64,000 nt of DNA from Nocardioides sambongensis (GTDB taxonomy: Bacteria > Actinomycetota > Actinomycetes > Propionibacteriales > Nocardioidaceae), in contig NZ_CP041091.1 of the NCBI RefSeq assembly GCF_006494815.1, positions 1 to 64,000 on the forward strand, read 5' to 3'. A program made the translations under genes and the position numbers. The notes beneath the pieces were generated by a model that saw nothing but the letters and a program-made list of their open reading frames with translations, had not been told where the DNA came from and searched no databases. How positions within the stretch are numbered: position 1 is the first letter of the stretch; each line of letters starts with the position of its first letter. Positions 18,047-27,302 of the stretch are shown piece by piece.

Positions 18047-18946
18047 ATGGCGAACCAGACCGAGACCGAGGAGAAGGCGTCCGTCGACTGGACGGCCGCC
18101 TTCGCCGGTGCTGCCTCGGCGGTGACCGTCGCGGTCCTGCTCTCCACCCTCGGCGCCGCCGGCACCCTGATCGGTGCCGCGCTCGGAAGTGTGGTGGCGA
18201 CCATCGCCACCGCGCTCTACAAGAACACCATCCGAGCCAGCAAGCGGCAGGTGGCAGCGGTCCAGGCGGTGGCGCTGCAGAAGGTCGGGCTGGCTCGCGA
18301 CGACGTACAGCAGGCGGCCGAGCGGGTCGAGGGTGACCCGGCGGCGGAGGACGACCTGGCACGCGCCGAGAGCAGGCTGCGGGATGCGGCCGACGATCTC
18401 GCCCCCGACCAGGAGGTCACGCCGACGGTGGGCGCGACCGACGGCGAGTCCGACGGCGAGTCCGACGACGACACCGAGGCGGCAGCGGGTGCGGCCGAGG
18501 AGGCCGCGGCGGCGGACGGCGCGACGACCGGCTGGCGGGCGCTGCCCTGGCGGCGGATCGCGATCGGCAGCGCCGGCGTCTTCCTGATCGCGATGCTCGC
18601 GATCAGCGCCTTCGAGCTGATCGCCGGGCAGAGCGTCTCGTCGATCACCGGCGGCACCGACGGAGACCAGCGCACGTCGATCGGCGGGGTCGTGGGCGAG
18701 GGCGGCAGTGACGACCGGGAGCAGGACCGGCGGCGGGACCGCGATCGGGACGGTGGGGACGACGCCACCGGCGAGACGGAGAGCGTCGCTCCGAGCGATG
18801 CCGCCTCCGAGGAGACGTCCGATCCGGCGGAGGGCTCCTCCGACTCGGTCGCTCCGAGCGAGCCGACCGAGTCGCCCACCTCCCAGCCGACCGAGACCGC
18901 GACCGGCCTGAGCACGACCGCGCCTCCCGCGGACCCGACTCCCTGA
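18047..18946 (+). CDS. Hypothetical membrane protein with acidic and Ser/Thr/Pro-rich tail
   Basis: Of 299 residues, about 13-60 form one or two hydrophobic segments ('FAGAASAVTVAVLLSTLGAAGTLIGAALGSVVATIATAL'). A charged, possibly coiled-coil region to about 125 and an acidic linker follow. A further transmembrane segment at about 177-195 ('IAIGSAGVFLIAMLAISAFELIAG') comes next, and the last 95 residues are very low complexity (Asp/Arg then Ser/Thr/Pro/Glu). The latter part probably lies outside the membrane like a wall-spanning linker. I do not recognise a family. Confidence 0.75.
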   Translation: MANQTETEEKASVDWTAAFAGAASAVTVAVLLSTLGAAGTLIGAALGSVVATIATALYKNTIRASKRQVAAVQAVALQKVGLARDDVQQAAERVEGDPAAEDDLARAESRLRDAADDLAPDQEVTPTVGATDGESDGESDDDTEAAAGAAEEAAAADGATTGWRALPWRRIAIGSAGVFLIAMLAISAFELIAGQSVSSITGGTDGDQRTSIGGVVGEGGSDDREQDRRRDRDRDGGDDATGETESVAPSDAASEETSDPAEGSSDSVAPSEPTESPTSQPTETATGLSTTAPPADPTP

Positions 18947-19100
18947 GTCGACCGCCGGCAGAGGTCGGTGCGCCATCACGCCAGCGCGGGTCACTGCCTG
19001 ACGTGTCGGACGTCGGCGACGGACGCGTCGGGCGTGCATACCTGACCTCTCGGCCGTGCGCGGGTGACCTCTCGCGATCGGACCGGCGAGCGGGCGTGGG

Positions 19101-19709
19101 TCAGAAGACGTTCAGCGGACGGAACTGGACCGAGATCCGCGGCCCGGCGGAGGCGACCTTCGGCACCGCGTGCTCCCAGGTGCGCTGGCAGCTCCCGCCC
19201 ATCACCACCAGGTCGCCGTGGCCCATCTCGACGGTCACCCCCTCGCCGCCGGCGCGCGGCCGCAGGCACAGGCGGCGGGGGTCGCCGACGGACACGATCG
19301 CCACCATCGTGTCGTGCGTCGAGCCGCGGCCGATCGTGTCGCCGTGCCAGGCCACGCTGTCGCGGCCGTCGCGGTAGTAGCAGCAGCCGGCGGTCCGGAA
19401 CGGCTCACCGAGCTCGGTGGCGTAGTGGCCGCTGAGCCACTCCCGCGCCTCCACCAGCCGGGGGTGGGGCAGCTCCTCGCCGATCATGTAGGTGTGCACC
19501 AGCCGGGGCACGTCGACCAGGCGGTCGTACATCTGACGCCGCTCGGCGCGCCACGGAACCTGCTCGGCCAGCGCCGTGAAGACCTCGTCCGCCGCGGGCA
19601 GCCAGTTGCGGGCGACGTCGACCCACGCGCCGGCGCTCAGCTCACGACGCGACGGGTCCGCGAACGCCGTCGCGGGCTGGTCGGCGAAGAGGGTGGCCTG
19701 GAAGTCCAT
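19101..19709 (-). CDS. alkB: Alpha-ketoglutarate-dependent dioxygenase AlkB-like
   Basis: This 202-residue 2OG-Fe(II) oxygenase belongs to the AlkB family, which repairs alkylated bases (1-methyladenine, 3-methylcytosine) by oxidative demethylation. Iron ligands are the WHGD motif near 119-122 (HxD) and the distal His in 'WEHAVPKV' near 177. The 2-oxoglutarate-binding Arg lies in 'RISVQFRPLNVF' at the C-terminus (RxxxxxR). 'RQMYDRLVDVPRL' matches the nucleotide-recognition lid. Length is normal. It is a single gene, convergent with the membrane protein. Confidence 0.93.
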   Translation of the reverse strand: MDFQATLFADQPATAFADPSRRELSAGAWVDVARNWLPAADEVFTALAEQVPWRAERRQMYDRLVDVPRLVHTYMIGEELPHPRLVEAREWLSGHYATELGEPFRTAGCCYYRDGRDSVAWHGDTIGRGSTHDTMVAIVSVGDPRRLCLRPRAGGEGVTVEMGHGDLVVMGGSCQRTWEHAVPKVASAGPRISVQFRPLNVF

Positions 19710-19775
19710 GCGACCAGGGTACGCCGCGGTCGAACAGGTGTTCGGGTGCCCGGCGGGTGTGTCGTGCGGGTCCGC

Positions 19776-20147
19776 TCAGGCGTCCGGTGTCAACGCGCCC
19801 AGCGGTGCGACGACGTCGCCGGACTCCTCACACACCCAGACCGGATCCGGGCCGCCGAGGTCGGGGGCGATGTGCAGCGTGTGCACCGGGCCGCTCCGGC
19901 AGCGCAGGCAGACCGGCCACAGACCGGAGGGATCGGTCCGGCCGATCTCGTCAGCCATCCTCTCCTGCACGTCCTGGGCGATCAGCCCGGGGACGAAGTC
20001 GGCGCCCTCTGCCCACTGCTCGAGCCACCAGCGCCGCTCCGAGCACACCTCGTCGAGCACCGAGACCACCTCCGCCGAGGCGAGTCGTCGGACGGTCAGA
20101 TCGGCGAGCACGGCGGCTCGTCCCCGGTAGATCGCACGGTCGTCCAC
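19776..20147 (-). CDS. Hypothetical protein with CxxC motif
   Basis: The 123-residue protein has a helical N-terminal half ('ERRWWLEQWAEGADFVPGLIAQDVQERM'). Its C-terminal half holds 'WPVCLRCRSGPVHTLHIAPDLGG' and 'WVCEESGDVVAPLG', so Cys residues could form a small zinc or redox site. I do not recognise the family. Codon use is like the neighbours. It lies 66 bp upstream of alkB on the same strand and could be co-transcribed with it. Confidence 0.7.
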   Translation of the reverse strand: MDDRAIYRGRAAVLADLTVRRLASAEVVSVLDEVCSERRWWLEQWAEGADFVPGLIAQDVQERMADEIGRTDPSGLWPVCLRCRSGPVHTLHIAPDLGGPDPVWVCEESGDVVAPLGALTPDA

Positions 20148-20250
20148 AGGTCAATTGTGCGCTGGTTTCAAGGCCGTCGTCCGCCGGGCACCCGCCGGAC
20201 GCGATCGGACCCCGGTCGCGGACGCAGCGAGGACCAGGAGAGGCTGACCG

Positions 20251-20397
20251 ATGACGGAGCTGGCAGTGCACCAGGTCGTCGAGCTGCTGCTCGCCCTGCA
20301 GGGCGACGTCCGTGGCTGGGTGGACGACCAGCTGCACCGGCTCGCGGACCTCGCCGGCATCGCCGCGGCGGTCGGGGACCGACTGGGGTGGGAGTGA
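20251..20397 (+). CDS. Small hypothetical protein, 48 aa
   Basis: An ATG at 20251 follows AGGAGAGG at ideal distance and opens a 48-codon frame ending in TGA at 20397 (MTELAVHQVVELLLALQGDV..., ending GDRLGWE). Third-position GC is high, as in real genes here. The product would be an amphipathic helical peptide. It lies alone between two minus-strand genes. No family is recognised. Confidence 0.5.
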   Translation: MTELAVHQVVELLLALQGDVRGWVDDQLHRLADLAGIAAAVGDRLGWE

Positions 20398-20422
20398 GGC
20401 GGGCCCGGGAGGGGCGGCGTCC

Positions 20423-21058
20423 TCAGCGAGGTGCGGCCGACCCGGCGTCGAGAGCGGTCAGGTCCGCCAGCTCCCGGCGCAGGTTGGTCCGCGCGGCGTC
20501 GGTCCACGCCTCGCGCGCCGGTCCGGTGTGGAAGAGCTCGTCGCGCTCGACCAGCTCCTCGAGCTTCGCGATCCGGCCGGAGCGGAAGGCGGCGTCACTG
20601 AGGTGCCGGTAGTCCTCCCGCACGTCGGCGGCGTAGGTGTCGTACTCGGCCTCGGTCTCGGCGAGGATGCCCAGGTCGGCGTCGCACAGCGCCGAGCCGT
20701 TCAGGTCGTCCGGCTCGGGGGAGTGGGTCTCGGTGAGGCGGACCAGACGGGCCACCTCGGCCACCGTGGCGTCGTCGACCAGCGTGGGAAGGGCGATCTC
20801 AGCCCAGGTCGCCGAGCGCTCCTCGGCGTCCCGCTCGCCGTCGTACACGGCGTCGTGGAACCAGGCGGCCAGGCGCACCGGGACGTCGTCGAACGTGACG
20901 CCGGCGGCGGAGAGCCGGTCCAGGCGGGTCAGCACCGCGAGCAGGTGGCGGCGGTCGTGGTAGCCGCGGGTGGGTGCGTCGTAGGCAGCGAGCAGCTCGG
21001 TGCGCACGGCGTCGGCGCCGTCGAGCGGCCAGACGGGGTCGGGATGGTCGTCCTCCAT
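20423..21058 (-). CDS. HD-superfamily metal-dependent phosphohydrolase-like protein
   Basis: This 211-residue protein resembles the 'predicted metal-dependent HD superfamily phosphohydrolase' group (COG4339-like). It shows 'YHDRRHLLAVL' near 37-47 and 'LAAWFHDAVYDG' near 70-80 (the HD pair), with later 'CDADLGILAE' providing another acidic ligand. Substrate is unknown. The start is the ATG at 21058 (MEDDHPDPVW); a further in-frame ATG at 21085 is possible. It is divergent from the chorismate mutase gene, with 77 bp between. Confidence 0.82.
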   Translation of the reverse strand: MEDDHPDPVWPLDGADAVRTELLAAYDAPTRGYHDRRHLLAVLTRLDRLSAAGVTFDDVPVRLAAWFHDAVYDGERDAEERSATWAEIALPTLVDDATVAEVARLVRLTETHSPEPDDLNGSALCDADLGILAETEAEYDTYAADVREDYRHLSDAAFRSGRIAKLEELVERDELFHTGPAREAWTDAARTNLRRELADLTALDAGSAAPR

Positions 21059-21135
21059 CCGCCCATTCAACCCGACATGTCCCATCCCTGGACAGTTCGG
21101 GTGCCGTCCGGTGCCGGGATGGGGACAATGGGGCC

Positions 21136-21435
21136 ATGAGTGCCGATGACGCCCGCGCAGAGCTCCTTCGACTGCGGTCCAGCATCGACAACCTCGACGC
21201 GGCCCTGGTCCACCTCCTGGCCGAGCGCTTCAAGTGCACCGAGCAGGTGGGCCGGCTCAAGGCCACTGCCGGGATGCCGCCGGCCGACCCGGCCCGGGAG
21301 GCGGTGCAGATCGCACGGCTGCGGTCGATGGCCGAGACCTCGGGGCTGGACCCGCACTTCGCCGAGAAGATCCTCAACGTGATCATCGCCGAGGTGATCC
21401 GCAACCACGCGCATTTCGCCGAGGCCGAGGGCTGA
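21136..21435 (+). CDS. Chorismate mutase, AroQ type
   Basis: This 99-residue all-helical AroQ-class chorismate mutase converts chorismate to prephenate for Phe/Tyr synthesis. Characteristic residues are 'LRSSIDNLDAALVHLLAERF' (R..ID..D..L..L..R) followed by 'VGRLKA' (active-site Lys) and the second-helix 'DPAREAVQIARLR'. It matches the short intracellular actinobacterial type (like Rv0948c) that works in complex with DAHP synthase (family knowledge). There is no signal peptide. It is a single gene. Confidence 0.92.
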   Translation: MSADDARAELLRLRSSIDNLDAALVHLLAERFKCTEQVGRLKATAGMPPADPAREAVQIARLRSMAETSGLDPHFAEKILNVIIAEVIRNHAHFAEAEG

Positions 21436-21493
21436 GAGGCAGCCCGGCCGATATCCGGATGCGGGGCCGGCGGCTCGCGGGCAGGGTGATGCG

Positions 21494-22264
21494 GTGAGTC
21501 CGACCGTCGACACCTTCCGCGCCCTCGCCCGCAGCGCCCCCTGGCGCTCGCGGACACTCCACTTCACCTACGCCACCGGCACGGGGCAGAAGCCGCGGCA
21601 GCCGTCGTACGACGAGTGCTGGCTGAGCCGCGGCCCGGCCCTGACCCGGCTCGTGGTGCGCGACTCCGCCGGACGCCGTCACACCCTCACCGAGCCGTCG
21701 GGCCCCACCGAGGCGCCCCACTCCTCGGTGGCGGTGGCGACCGATGACGCGGGCGGTTCGCCGAGCGAGGACGAGGTGGCTGCGCTGTGCCGCCCGCCCA
21801 CGATGACCTTCCGCGCGGACGGCCTGGCCGACCCGCGCCCGGACCTGTTGCGCTACGAGCTCGACGTGCCCATGTGGGACAACTACTACTTCGTGGCCGC
21901 CCTCGACCCGGTGGAGCTGAGCCACGACGTGCGCGTCGACCGGCTGAGGGCGGACACCGTGGCCGGACGACCCGCCTGGCGCGCGGACCTGACCCCGGTG
22001 GAGGGCTACGACCCACGCTGCGGCGGGGGCTGCTGCGAGCTGTTGTGGAGCGAGATCTCCTGGCACGGCGAGGACGAGGGCCCGGGGACGCCGAACTACC
22101 GCGAGGTGCCGGGCGACATCGTCTTCCCCGACCACTACGACGTGGCGCTGGACGTGCAGACCGGGATCGTGGTGCGCTCGTCTCCGGTCGGCGGCAAGGA
22201 CGCACCGTGGTTGGAGATCGACATCCTGGCGGTGGACGAGACGATGAGTGAGGGGCGCGGATGA
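21494..22264 (+). CDS. Hypothetical protein with CGGGCC motif
   Basis: The 256-residue protein has no signal peptide. It is rich in beta-strand-like segments ('LRYELDVPMWDNYYFVAALDPVEL', 'VAGRPAWRADLTPVEGYDPRCGGGCCELLWSE', 'YDVALDVQTGIVVRSSPVGG'). The order 'damaging/modification of a value, then use of a learned prior' cannot be inferred; the pattern only loosely recalls actinobacterial LolA-like-fold proteins. A cluster of three Cys in CGGGCC could bind metal. Its stop overlaps the next gene's ATG (ATGA, 22261-22264), so it is coupled to a DUF2087 protein. Confidence 0.7.
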   Translation: MSPTVDTFRALARSAPWRSRTLHFTYATGTGQKPRQPSYDECWLSRGPALTRLVVRDSAGRRHTLTEPSGPTEAPHSSVAVATDDAGGSPSEDEVAALCRPPTMTFRADGLADPRPDLLRYELDVPMWDNYYFVAALDPVELSHDVRVDRLRADTVAGRPAWRADLTPVEGYDPRCGGGCCELLWSEISWHGEDEGPGTPNYREVPGDIVFPDHYDVALDVQTGIVVRSSPVGGKDAPWLEIDILAVDETMSEGRG

Positions 22265-22569
22265 GTGACGTCCCGGGAGCCGACCCTGAGCTGCTGCGCC
22301 GGTTCTTCGACGCCGAGGGCCGGTTGCGCACGATGCCGACCCGGCACGCGAAGCGGCGGGTGGTGCTCGACCACATCGCCCAACGGTTCGAGCCCGGCCG
22401 CACCTACCCCGAGCGCGAGGTCGACGCCGTCCTCAAGGAGATCCACACCGACCACGCGGCGCTGCGTCGCTATCTGGTCGACGACGGTCTGCTCGCCCGT
22501 GAGGGCGGGGTCTACTGGCGCAGCGGCGGCACCTTCGGAGTGGACGGCCCGCCGACCGCACCGGGGTGA
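22261..22569 (+). CDS. DUF2087 domain-containing protein
   Basis: The 102-residue protein is almost all DUF2087: 'LLRRFFDAEGRLRTMPTRHAKRRVVLDHIAQRFEPGRTYPEREVDAVLKEIH', then 'DHAALRRYLVDDGLLAREGGVYWRSGG'. The family is a small winged-helix-like module, often fused to or beside regulators or acetyltransferases, so a DNA- or RNA-linked role is plausible. It overlaps both neighbours (ATGA upstream, GTGA downstream), suggesting a three-gene coupled unit. Confidence 0.88.
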   Translation: MSDVPGADPELLRRFFDAEGRLRTMPTRHAKRRVVLDHIAQRFEPGRTYPEREVDAVLKEIHTDHAALRRYLVDDGLLAREGGVYWRSGGTFGVDGPPTAPG

Positions 22570-23246
22570 CCCACCGCCACGGATCCGCCGCGCCGTCGGT
22601 GAGTGCGACCGGCTCCGTCGAGGCCGTCTGCCAGAGTGGCCGGGTGCGCAATCGGGTGCTGCTCGGAGTCGGTCTGGCCGTCGTGACGCTCCTCGTGGTG
22701 GGAGTGATCGGGTGGCGGCACCTCGGTGGCGACGCCACGACCGAGGTCTTCGGCGAGGCGGCGCTGCCGCGCTGCAGCGGGGTCGAGGTCGGGGTCGCCG
22801 AGGTCGAGGGGATGCGGTTGCCGGCGATCCCGATGGCCAGGGGCATGCGCTGCACCCTCACCTACCGGGTGTGGAACCCCGGCGATGCGGACCTGACGGT
22901 GACCGGTTTCCGTCAGGCCATCGGCGGCCCCGGCGGCGGGGCCGGCTTCCGGGTGGTCGCCGTCAACGGCACCGCTATCGACCACACCGCGTCCGCCGAC
23001 GGCGATGACATCGATGCCCGCTGGAGCGGTGAGACGCCGCTGGCCCCCGAAGACTTCGCGATCGTCGAGGTGGAGGTCGCCTTCCGGAGCAGCGGGTGCA
23101 CCGCGCGCGGGACGTTGACGTCGTGGAGCTCGGTCCTCGTCGAGGGGAAGCGCGATGAGCGACGCGTGACCCTCCCGCTGGCAGCGTTCTTCCGGGGCAC
23201 CCGGGACAGCACCTGCGGCAGCCGGGTGACCCGCGCGGCGCGGTAG
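22566..23246 (+). CDS. Hypothetical single-pass membrane-anchored protein
   Basis: Starting from the GTG that overlaps the DUF2087 stop (22566) it has 226 residues; a GTG at 22644 gives a more usual membrane start (VRNRVLLGVGLAVVTLLVVGVIGW). One transmembrane helix is followed by an extracytoplasmic beta-rich domain with Cys residues in 'LPRCSGVEVG', 'GMRCTLTYRVWNPGDADLTVTGF', 'SSGCTARGTL' and 'STCGS', which may form disulfides. 'RVWNPGDADLTVTGF' resembles Ig-like/DUF4352-type folds. Function is unknown. It is convergent with the XPB helicase gene. Confidence 0.7.
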   Translation: MTHRHGSAAPSVSATGSVEAVCQSGRVRNRVLLGVGLAVVTLLVVGVIGWRHLGGDATTEVFGEAALPRCSGVEVGVAEVEGMRLPAIPMARGMRCTLTYRVWNPGDADLTVTGFRQAIGGPGGGAGFRVVAVNGTAIDHTASADGDDIDARWSGETPLAPEDFAIVEVEVAFRSSGCTARGTLTSWSSVLVEGKRDERRVTLPLAAFFRGTRDSTCGSRVTRAAR

Positions 23247-23255
23247 GGCCGCCGG

Positions 23256-24910
23256 TCAGACGCCGAGCTCGTCGGCGTCCACGATCCGGTAGGCGTAGCC
23301 CTGCTCGGCCAGGAACCGCTGCCGGTTCGCCGCGAAGTCGGCGTCGACGGTGTCGCGGGAGACCAGCGTGTAGAAGTGGGCGACCTTGCGCTCCCCGTCG
23401 GGCCCCGGCTCACCCGGGCGCAGCAGCCGGCCCAGACGCTGGGCCTCCTCCTGGCGGGAGCCGAAGGAGCCGGAGACCTGGATCGCCACCTCGGCCTGGG
23501 GCAGGTCGATGGAGAAGTTGGCGACCTTCGAGACCACCAGCAGCCCGATCTCGCCCGAGCGGAAGCCCTCGAAGAGGCGCTGGCGCTCCTTGACCGTGGT
23601 GTCGCCGGTGATCACCGGCGCGTCGAGCTCCTCGCCGAGCTCGGTGAGCTGGTCGAGGTACTGACCGATCACCAGGGTCGGTTGCTGGCGGTGCCGGGCG
23701 ACCAGGTCCCGCACCACACCCACCTTCTCGCGGGTGCAGGCCGCCAGCCGGTAGCGCTCCTCGGGCTCCGCGGTGGCGTAGGCGAGCCGCGTCGACTCCG
23801 GCAGCGTCACGCGGACCTCGACGCAGTCGGCCGGCGCGATCCAGCCCTGGGCTTCGATGTCCTTCCACGGCGCGTCGTACCGCTTGGGGCCGATCAGCGA
23901 GAACACGTCGCCCTCACGGCCGTCCTCGCGGACCAGGGTGGCGGTGAGGCCGATCCGCCGGCGGGCCTGCAGGTCCGCGGTCATCCGGAAGATCGGGGCG
24001 GGCAGCAGGTGCACCTCGTCGTAGACGATGAGCCCCAGTCGCGGGCGTCGAAGAGCTCGAGGTGCGGGTAGACGCCCTTCCGCTTGGTGGTGATCACCTG
24101 GTAGGTCGCGATGGTGACCGGCCGGATCTCCTTGACGGTGCCGGAGTACTCGCCGATCTCGTCCGCCGTCAGCGAGGTACGACGCACCAGCTCGTCCTTC
24201 CACTGCCGGGCGCTCACGGTGTTGGTGACCAGGATCAGGGTGGTCGCCCGGGCCTGTGCCATCGCGGCCGCCCCGACGATCGTCTTGCCGGCGCCGCACG
24301 GCAGCACCACGACCCCGGAGCCGCCGTGCCAGAACGACTCCGCGGCGTCGCGCTGGTAGTCGCGCAGCGTCCAGCCGTCCTCGGCCAGGTCGATCGCGTG
24401 CGCCTCGCCGTCGACGTAACCCGCGAAGTCCTCCGCCGGCCAGCCGAGCTTGAGCAGGGCCTGCTTGAGGTTGCCGCGCTCGGACGGGTGCACGGCCACG
24501 CTGTCGGGGTCGAGGCGGGGCCCGAGCATCCCCGCGATCTTCTTGGCGCGCAGCACCTCCTCGAGCACCGGCCGGTCGGTGGAGGAGAGGACCAGTCCGT
24601 GGGTGGGGTGCTTCTCCAGGCGGAGCCGGCCGTAGCGGGCCATCGTCTCGGCGACGTCGACCAGCAGGGCGTGGGGGACCGGGTAGCGGGAGAAGGTGAG
24701 CAGCGTGTCGACAACCTCCTCGGCGTCGTGTCCGGCGGCGCGCGCGTTCCACAGGCCCAGCGGGGTGAGCCGGTAGGTGTGGATGTGCTCGGGGCTGCGC
24801 TCCAGCTCGGCGAACGGCGCGATCGCCTTGCGGCACTCACCCGCCTGCGGATGGTCGACCTCGAGGAGGAGGGACTTGTCCGACTGCACGATGAGAGGTC
24901 CGTCGGTCAC
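23256..24910 (-). CDS. DNA repair helicase XPB (ERCC3-like), with one-base frameshift
   Basis: This is a superfamily 2 helicase of the bacterial XPB type (about 551 residues when repaired). The N-terminal part (MTDGPLIVQSDKSLLLEVDH) carries a damage-recognition-like domain. Walker A is PCGAGKT near 202 and the DEVH box is 'LIVYDEVHLLPAP' near 297, followed by 'GLTATLVREDGREGDVFSLIGPKRY' (motif III/RED region) and motifs V-VI '[33 protein letters not shown]'-like. At 24033-24036 a CCCC run (GGGG on the coding strand) lacks one base, splitting 'RDWG|LIVYDE' into two frames; total length is 3n-1. Both halves are fully conserved, so an assembly error is likelier than a pseudogene. Its neighbour on the same strand is the helicase-associated protein, as Rv0861c/Rv0862c in mycobacteria. 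Confidence 0.93.
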
Positions 24911-24957
24911 CGCACGAGTCTACGTTCCGCCCCTCGATCGGGCCCGATCGCGCGGCC

Positions 24958-24976
24958 TGCGTGCGCGCGTGCGCGC
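24958..24976. repeat. Alternating purine-pyrimidine (TGCG/GC) tract
   Basis: A 19-base run of alternating pyrimidine/purine (TGCGTGCGCGCGTGCGCGC) lies between the two helicase-related genes. Such tracts can adopt Z-DNA under negative supercoiling. It may also simply be a low-complexity spacer. Confidence 0.4.
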
Positions 24977-24986
24977 CCGGCCGGTG

Positions 24987-27269
24987 TCAGAGCGGGGTGA
25001 CGCGGCTGATCCGGTGCAGCGGGTAGGAGCGGATCGCATCGGGGTCGTCCGGGGATGCGTCGACGTCGCGGGCGCTGAGCTCGCCGCCCTCCACTCGGAG
25101 CGGGGCGACCACCCGCTCGGCGATGACGCCCTGCCGGTCGGTGAAGCCGATCTCGACCCGGCCGCGCCGCTCGATCGCGTCGCGCAGCGCCGACGCCGCG
25201 CCCCCGGCGGTGCTGGCCGAGGCGGGCCGGCGCCGGGCCTCGGCCTCGCCCTCGCGCAGCGCGCGCAGGGCGACCTCGACCTGGGCCGCTGCCTGGGCCG
25301 CGGCGCGGGCGGAGCCGCGGGCGCCCGCCTCCCGCGGACGGCGGGCCCGCAGCTGCTCGCTCGCCCCGACCCGGACCACGCCGTCGGCGCCCTCGACCAC
25401 CGGCGCGAAGCCGAGCTCGCGCATCCGCGGCAGCAGGACGTCGACGGGGAGGGTGCTGATCACCACCGTGGCCGCGATCCGGCGCAGCTCCAGGTGGGCG
25501 GCGCGCGGGTGGTTGACGAGCTCGGCGAGGGCGACCTCGTCCTCGGAGGTCAGGTAGGCCGTGGCGAGACCGACCCGGAGCCGGCCGAAGCCGCGGACGG
25601 CGTCGTCGACGAGGTAGTCCAGCGGCTGCGGGACCGGGGTGCGGGAGCACTCCGCGAGGAAGGCCTTGATCTCACCGCCGCTCCACCCGGCGTCCAGTCC
25701 GCGGCGGATCGAGCCGGGCGTGAACCGGTACACGCCGCCGGCGCCGTGCGACTCGAGGTCGGCGATCTGCTGGAGCCGGCGGGCCAGGTCCGGCTCCAGC
25801 GGTCCCGGCGCGACCGCGGTCAGGTCGGCCTGGACCAGCACGTGGTCGACCGGCCGGGGCACCACGCCGGCCAGCAGCGGGGTCGGGTCCTCGCCGCGGG
25901 CCAGCGCCCGGCCGTAGTCGGTGAGGACCCCGGCGCCGGTCAGCCCGAGGTGGGCCGCCTCCTCGACCGCCCAGCCGACCAGGTCCACCCGGGTGCGTGG
26001 ACGGCGCGGGCGCCGCCAGCCCAGGCGTGCGACCAGCGACGGGAGACCGGTCCCGGCGGCCGGCCCGGTGCCGTCGGGCAGGTCCGCCAGCTCGGCGAGC
26101 ACCATCGCCTTCGCCTCCGGCATGCCCACCGCCGACAGCTCGGGCGTCAACGCGTTCCAGGGCTTCTGGTCCGGGCCCCGCTCACCCACCAGCAGCGGCA
26201 GCCGGGGACTCGCCACCCAGGCCCGGGCCAGCACCGTCCATCGCTCGGCGGTCTCCCGGCCGCACCAGGCGTCGAACTCGTCGGTCGGCACCCACACCGG
26301 GTTGCCGTCGGCGTCGGCCCGGGAGCCGAGCAGCCCGGCGGCCGAGGCGACCTCGGCCAGCAGCGCGGCCTCCTTCGGGTCCACGCCCAGCCGCTGGGCC
26401 GCGGACCGGAGCTCGCGCACACCCAGCCCGGAGGTGCGCAACGCCGCGGCCGGGACCTCGCCCCACCCCTGCAACAGCTGCTCGGTACGTCGTACGAACT
26501 CGGTGGCGGCGCCGACCGCGGCGCTGGCGACCAGCCGGGCGGGACGAGGCTCCGCGGCGATCGTGGGCGCGACATCGACCGGCTCCATCGTGGTGCGGCC
26601 CCCGCGCCGGGCCAGGCCGACCTCGCCGGGGACCACCAGCATGTCGGGGTGGGCCGATCCGCCGCTCTGCAGCAGCCTGCGGCTGGTCAGCTCCTCGGCG
26701 GGCGTACGGGCGTCCGCCGGCGGGAGCCCGACGCGGGTGGTGCCGGCTCTGGCCAGGCCACCGGCCTCGATCACGTGATCGAGCAGAGCGGTCGCCTCGG
26801 CGGACAGGTCGGCGACCGCCGCGACGATCTCCTCGACCGGGCGGGGCCGCGCGGACCGCGGCCGCAGCCCGCTGACCCCGGCCGCCGGGTCGGACCCCAG
26901 GCAGTCCGCGACCCCGGTCAGCGGGCGCAGGCCCTCCGGGGAGTTCCAGATCAGCGCCCGCTGCTGCAGTTCCTCCAGGGTCGCCGCGACGTACTCCGGC
27001 GAGGCTGACACCATGGGGATCAGCTCGTCCGTGGTGGTTTGTCCGGCGACGACAAGGGCATCTAGCACCGAGAGCTGGCCCCGGGTGAGACTGTCCAGGG
27101 CACGCAGGATGGAGTTGCGGACCGCGGCTCGCGAGGCGAGCTGACTGAAGTCGTGAGGTGCAGGTGTGGCGAGGTCGACACGTTCGGTGAGCAGGCGACG
27201 GAGCCGTTCGTCGGGCCACGACCGCAGTTGGTCGGCCAACGACCGGTGCCGACCGGATCCCTCGTCCAC
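24987..27269 (-). CDS. Helicase-associated (Helicase_C_3) domain protein
   Basis: About 760 residues from GTG at 27269 (VDEGSGRHRSLADQLRSWPDERL). The N-terminal half has repeated winged-helix-like segments ('LVVAGQTTTDELIPMVSASPEYVAATLEELQQRALIW'), and the C-terminal third is the XPB/Ssl2-like Helicase_C_3 region ('VDHVLVQADLTAVAPGPLEPDLARRLQQIADLESHGAGGVYRFTPGSI'), ending with a WYL-like strand 'IEIGFTDRQGVIAERVVAPL'. It has no Walker motifs, so it is not itself a helicase. Its place beside XPB suggests an accessory to XPB-dependent repair (inference). It is an actinobacterial core-type gene (Rv0862c-like). It is divergent from the PP2C gene, with 33 bp between. Confidence 0.9.
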   Translation of the reverse strand: MDEGSGRHRSLADQLRSWPDERLRRLLTERVDLATPAPHDFSQLASRAAVRNSILRALDSLTRGQLSVLDALVVAGQTTTDELIPMVSASPEYVAATLEELQQRALIWNSPEGLRPLTGVADCLGSDPAAGVSGLRPRSARPRPVEEIVAAVADLSAEATALLDHVIEAGGLARAGTTRVGLPPADARTPAEELTSRRLLQSGGSAHPDMLVVPGEVGLARRGGRTTMEPVDVAPTIAAEPRPARLVASAAVGAATEFVRRTEQLLQGWGEVPAAALRTSGLGVRELRSAAQRLGVDPKEAALLAEVASAAGLLGSRADADGNPVWVPTDEFDAWCGRETAERWTVLARAWVASPRLPLLVGERGPDQKPWNALTPELSAVGMPEAKAMVLAELADLPDGTGPAAGTGLPSLVARLGWRRPRRPRTRVDLVGWAVEEAAHLGLTGAGVLTDYGRALARGEDPTPLLAGVVPRPVDHVLVQADLTAVAPGPLEPDLARRLQQIADLESHGAGGVYRFTPGSIRRGLDAGWSGGEIKAFLAECSRTPVPQPLDYLVDDAVRGFGRLRVGLATAYLTSEDEVALAELVNHPRAAHLELRRIAATVVISTLPVDVLLPRMRELGFAPVVEGADGVVRVGASEQLRARRPREAGARGSARAAAQAAAQVEVALRALREGEAEARRRPASASTAGGAASALRDAIERRGRVEIGFTDRQGVIAERVVAPLRVEGGELSARDVDASPDDPDAIRSYPLHRISRVTPL

Positions 27270-27302
27270 GCCTCCCACGCTACCGACGCGCGGAGTGGTC
27301 CG

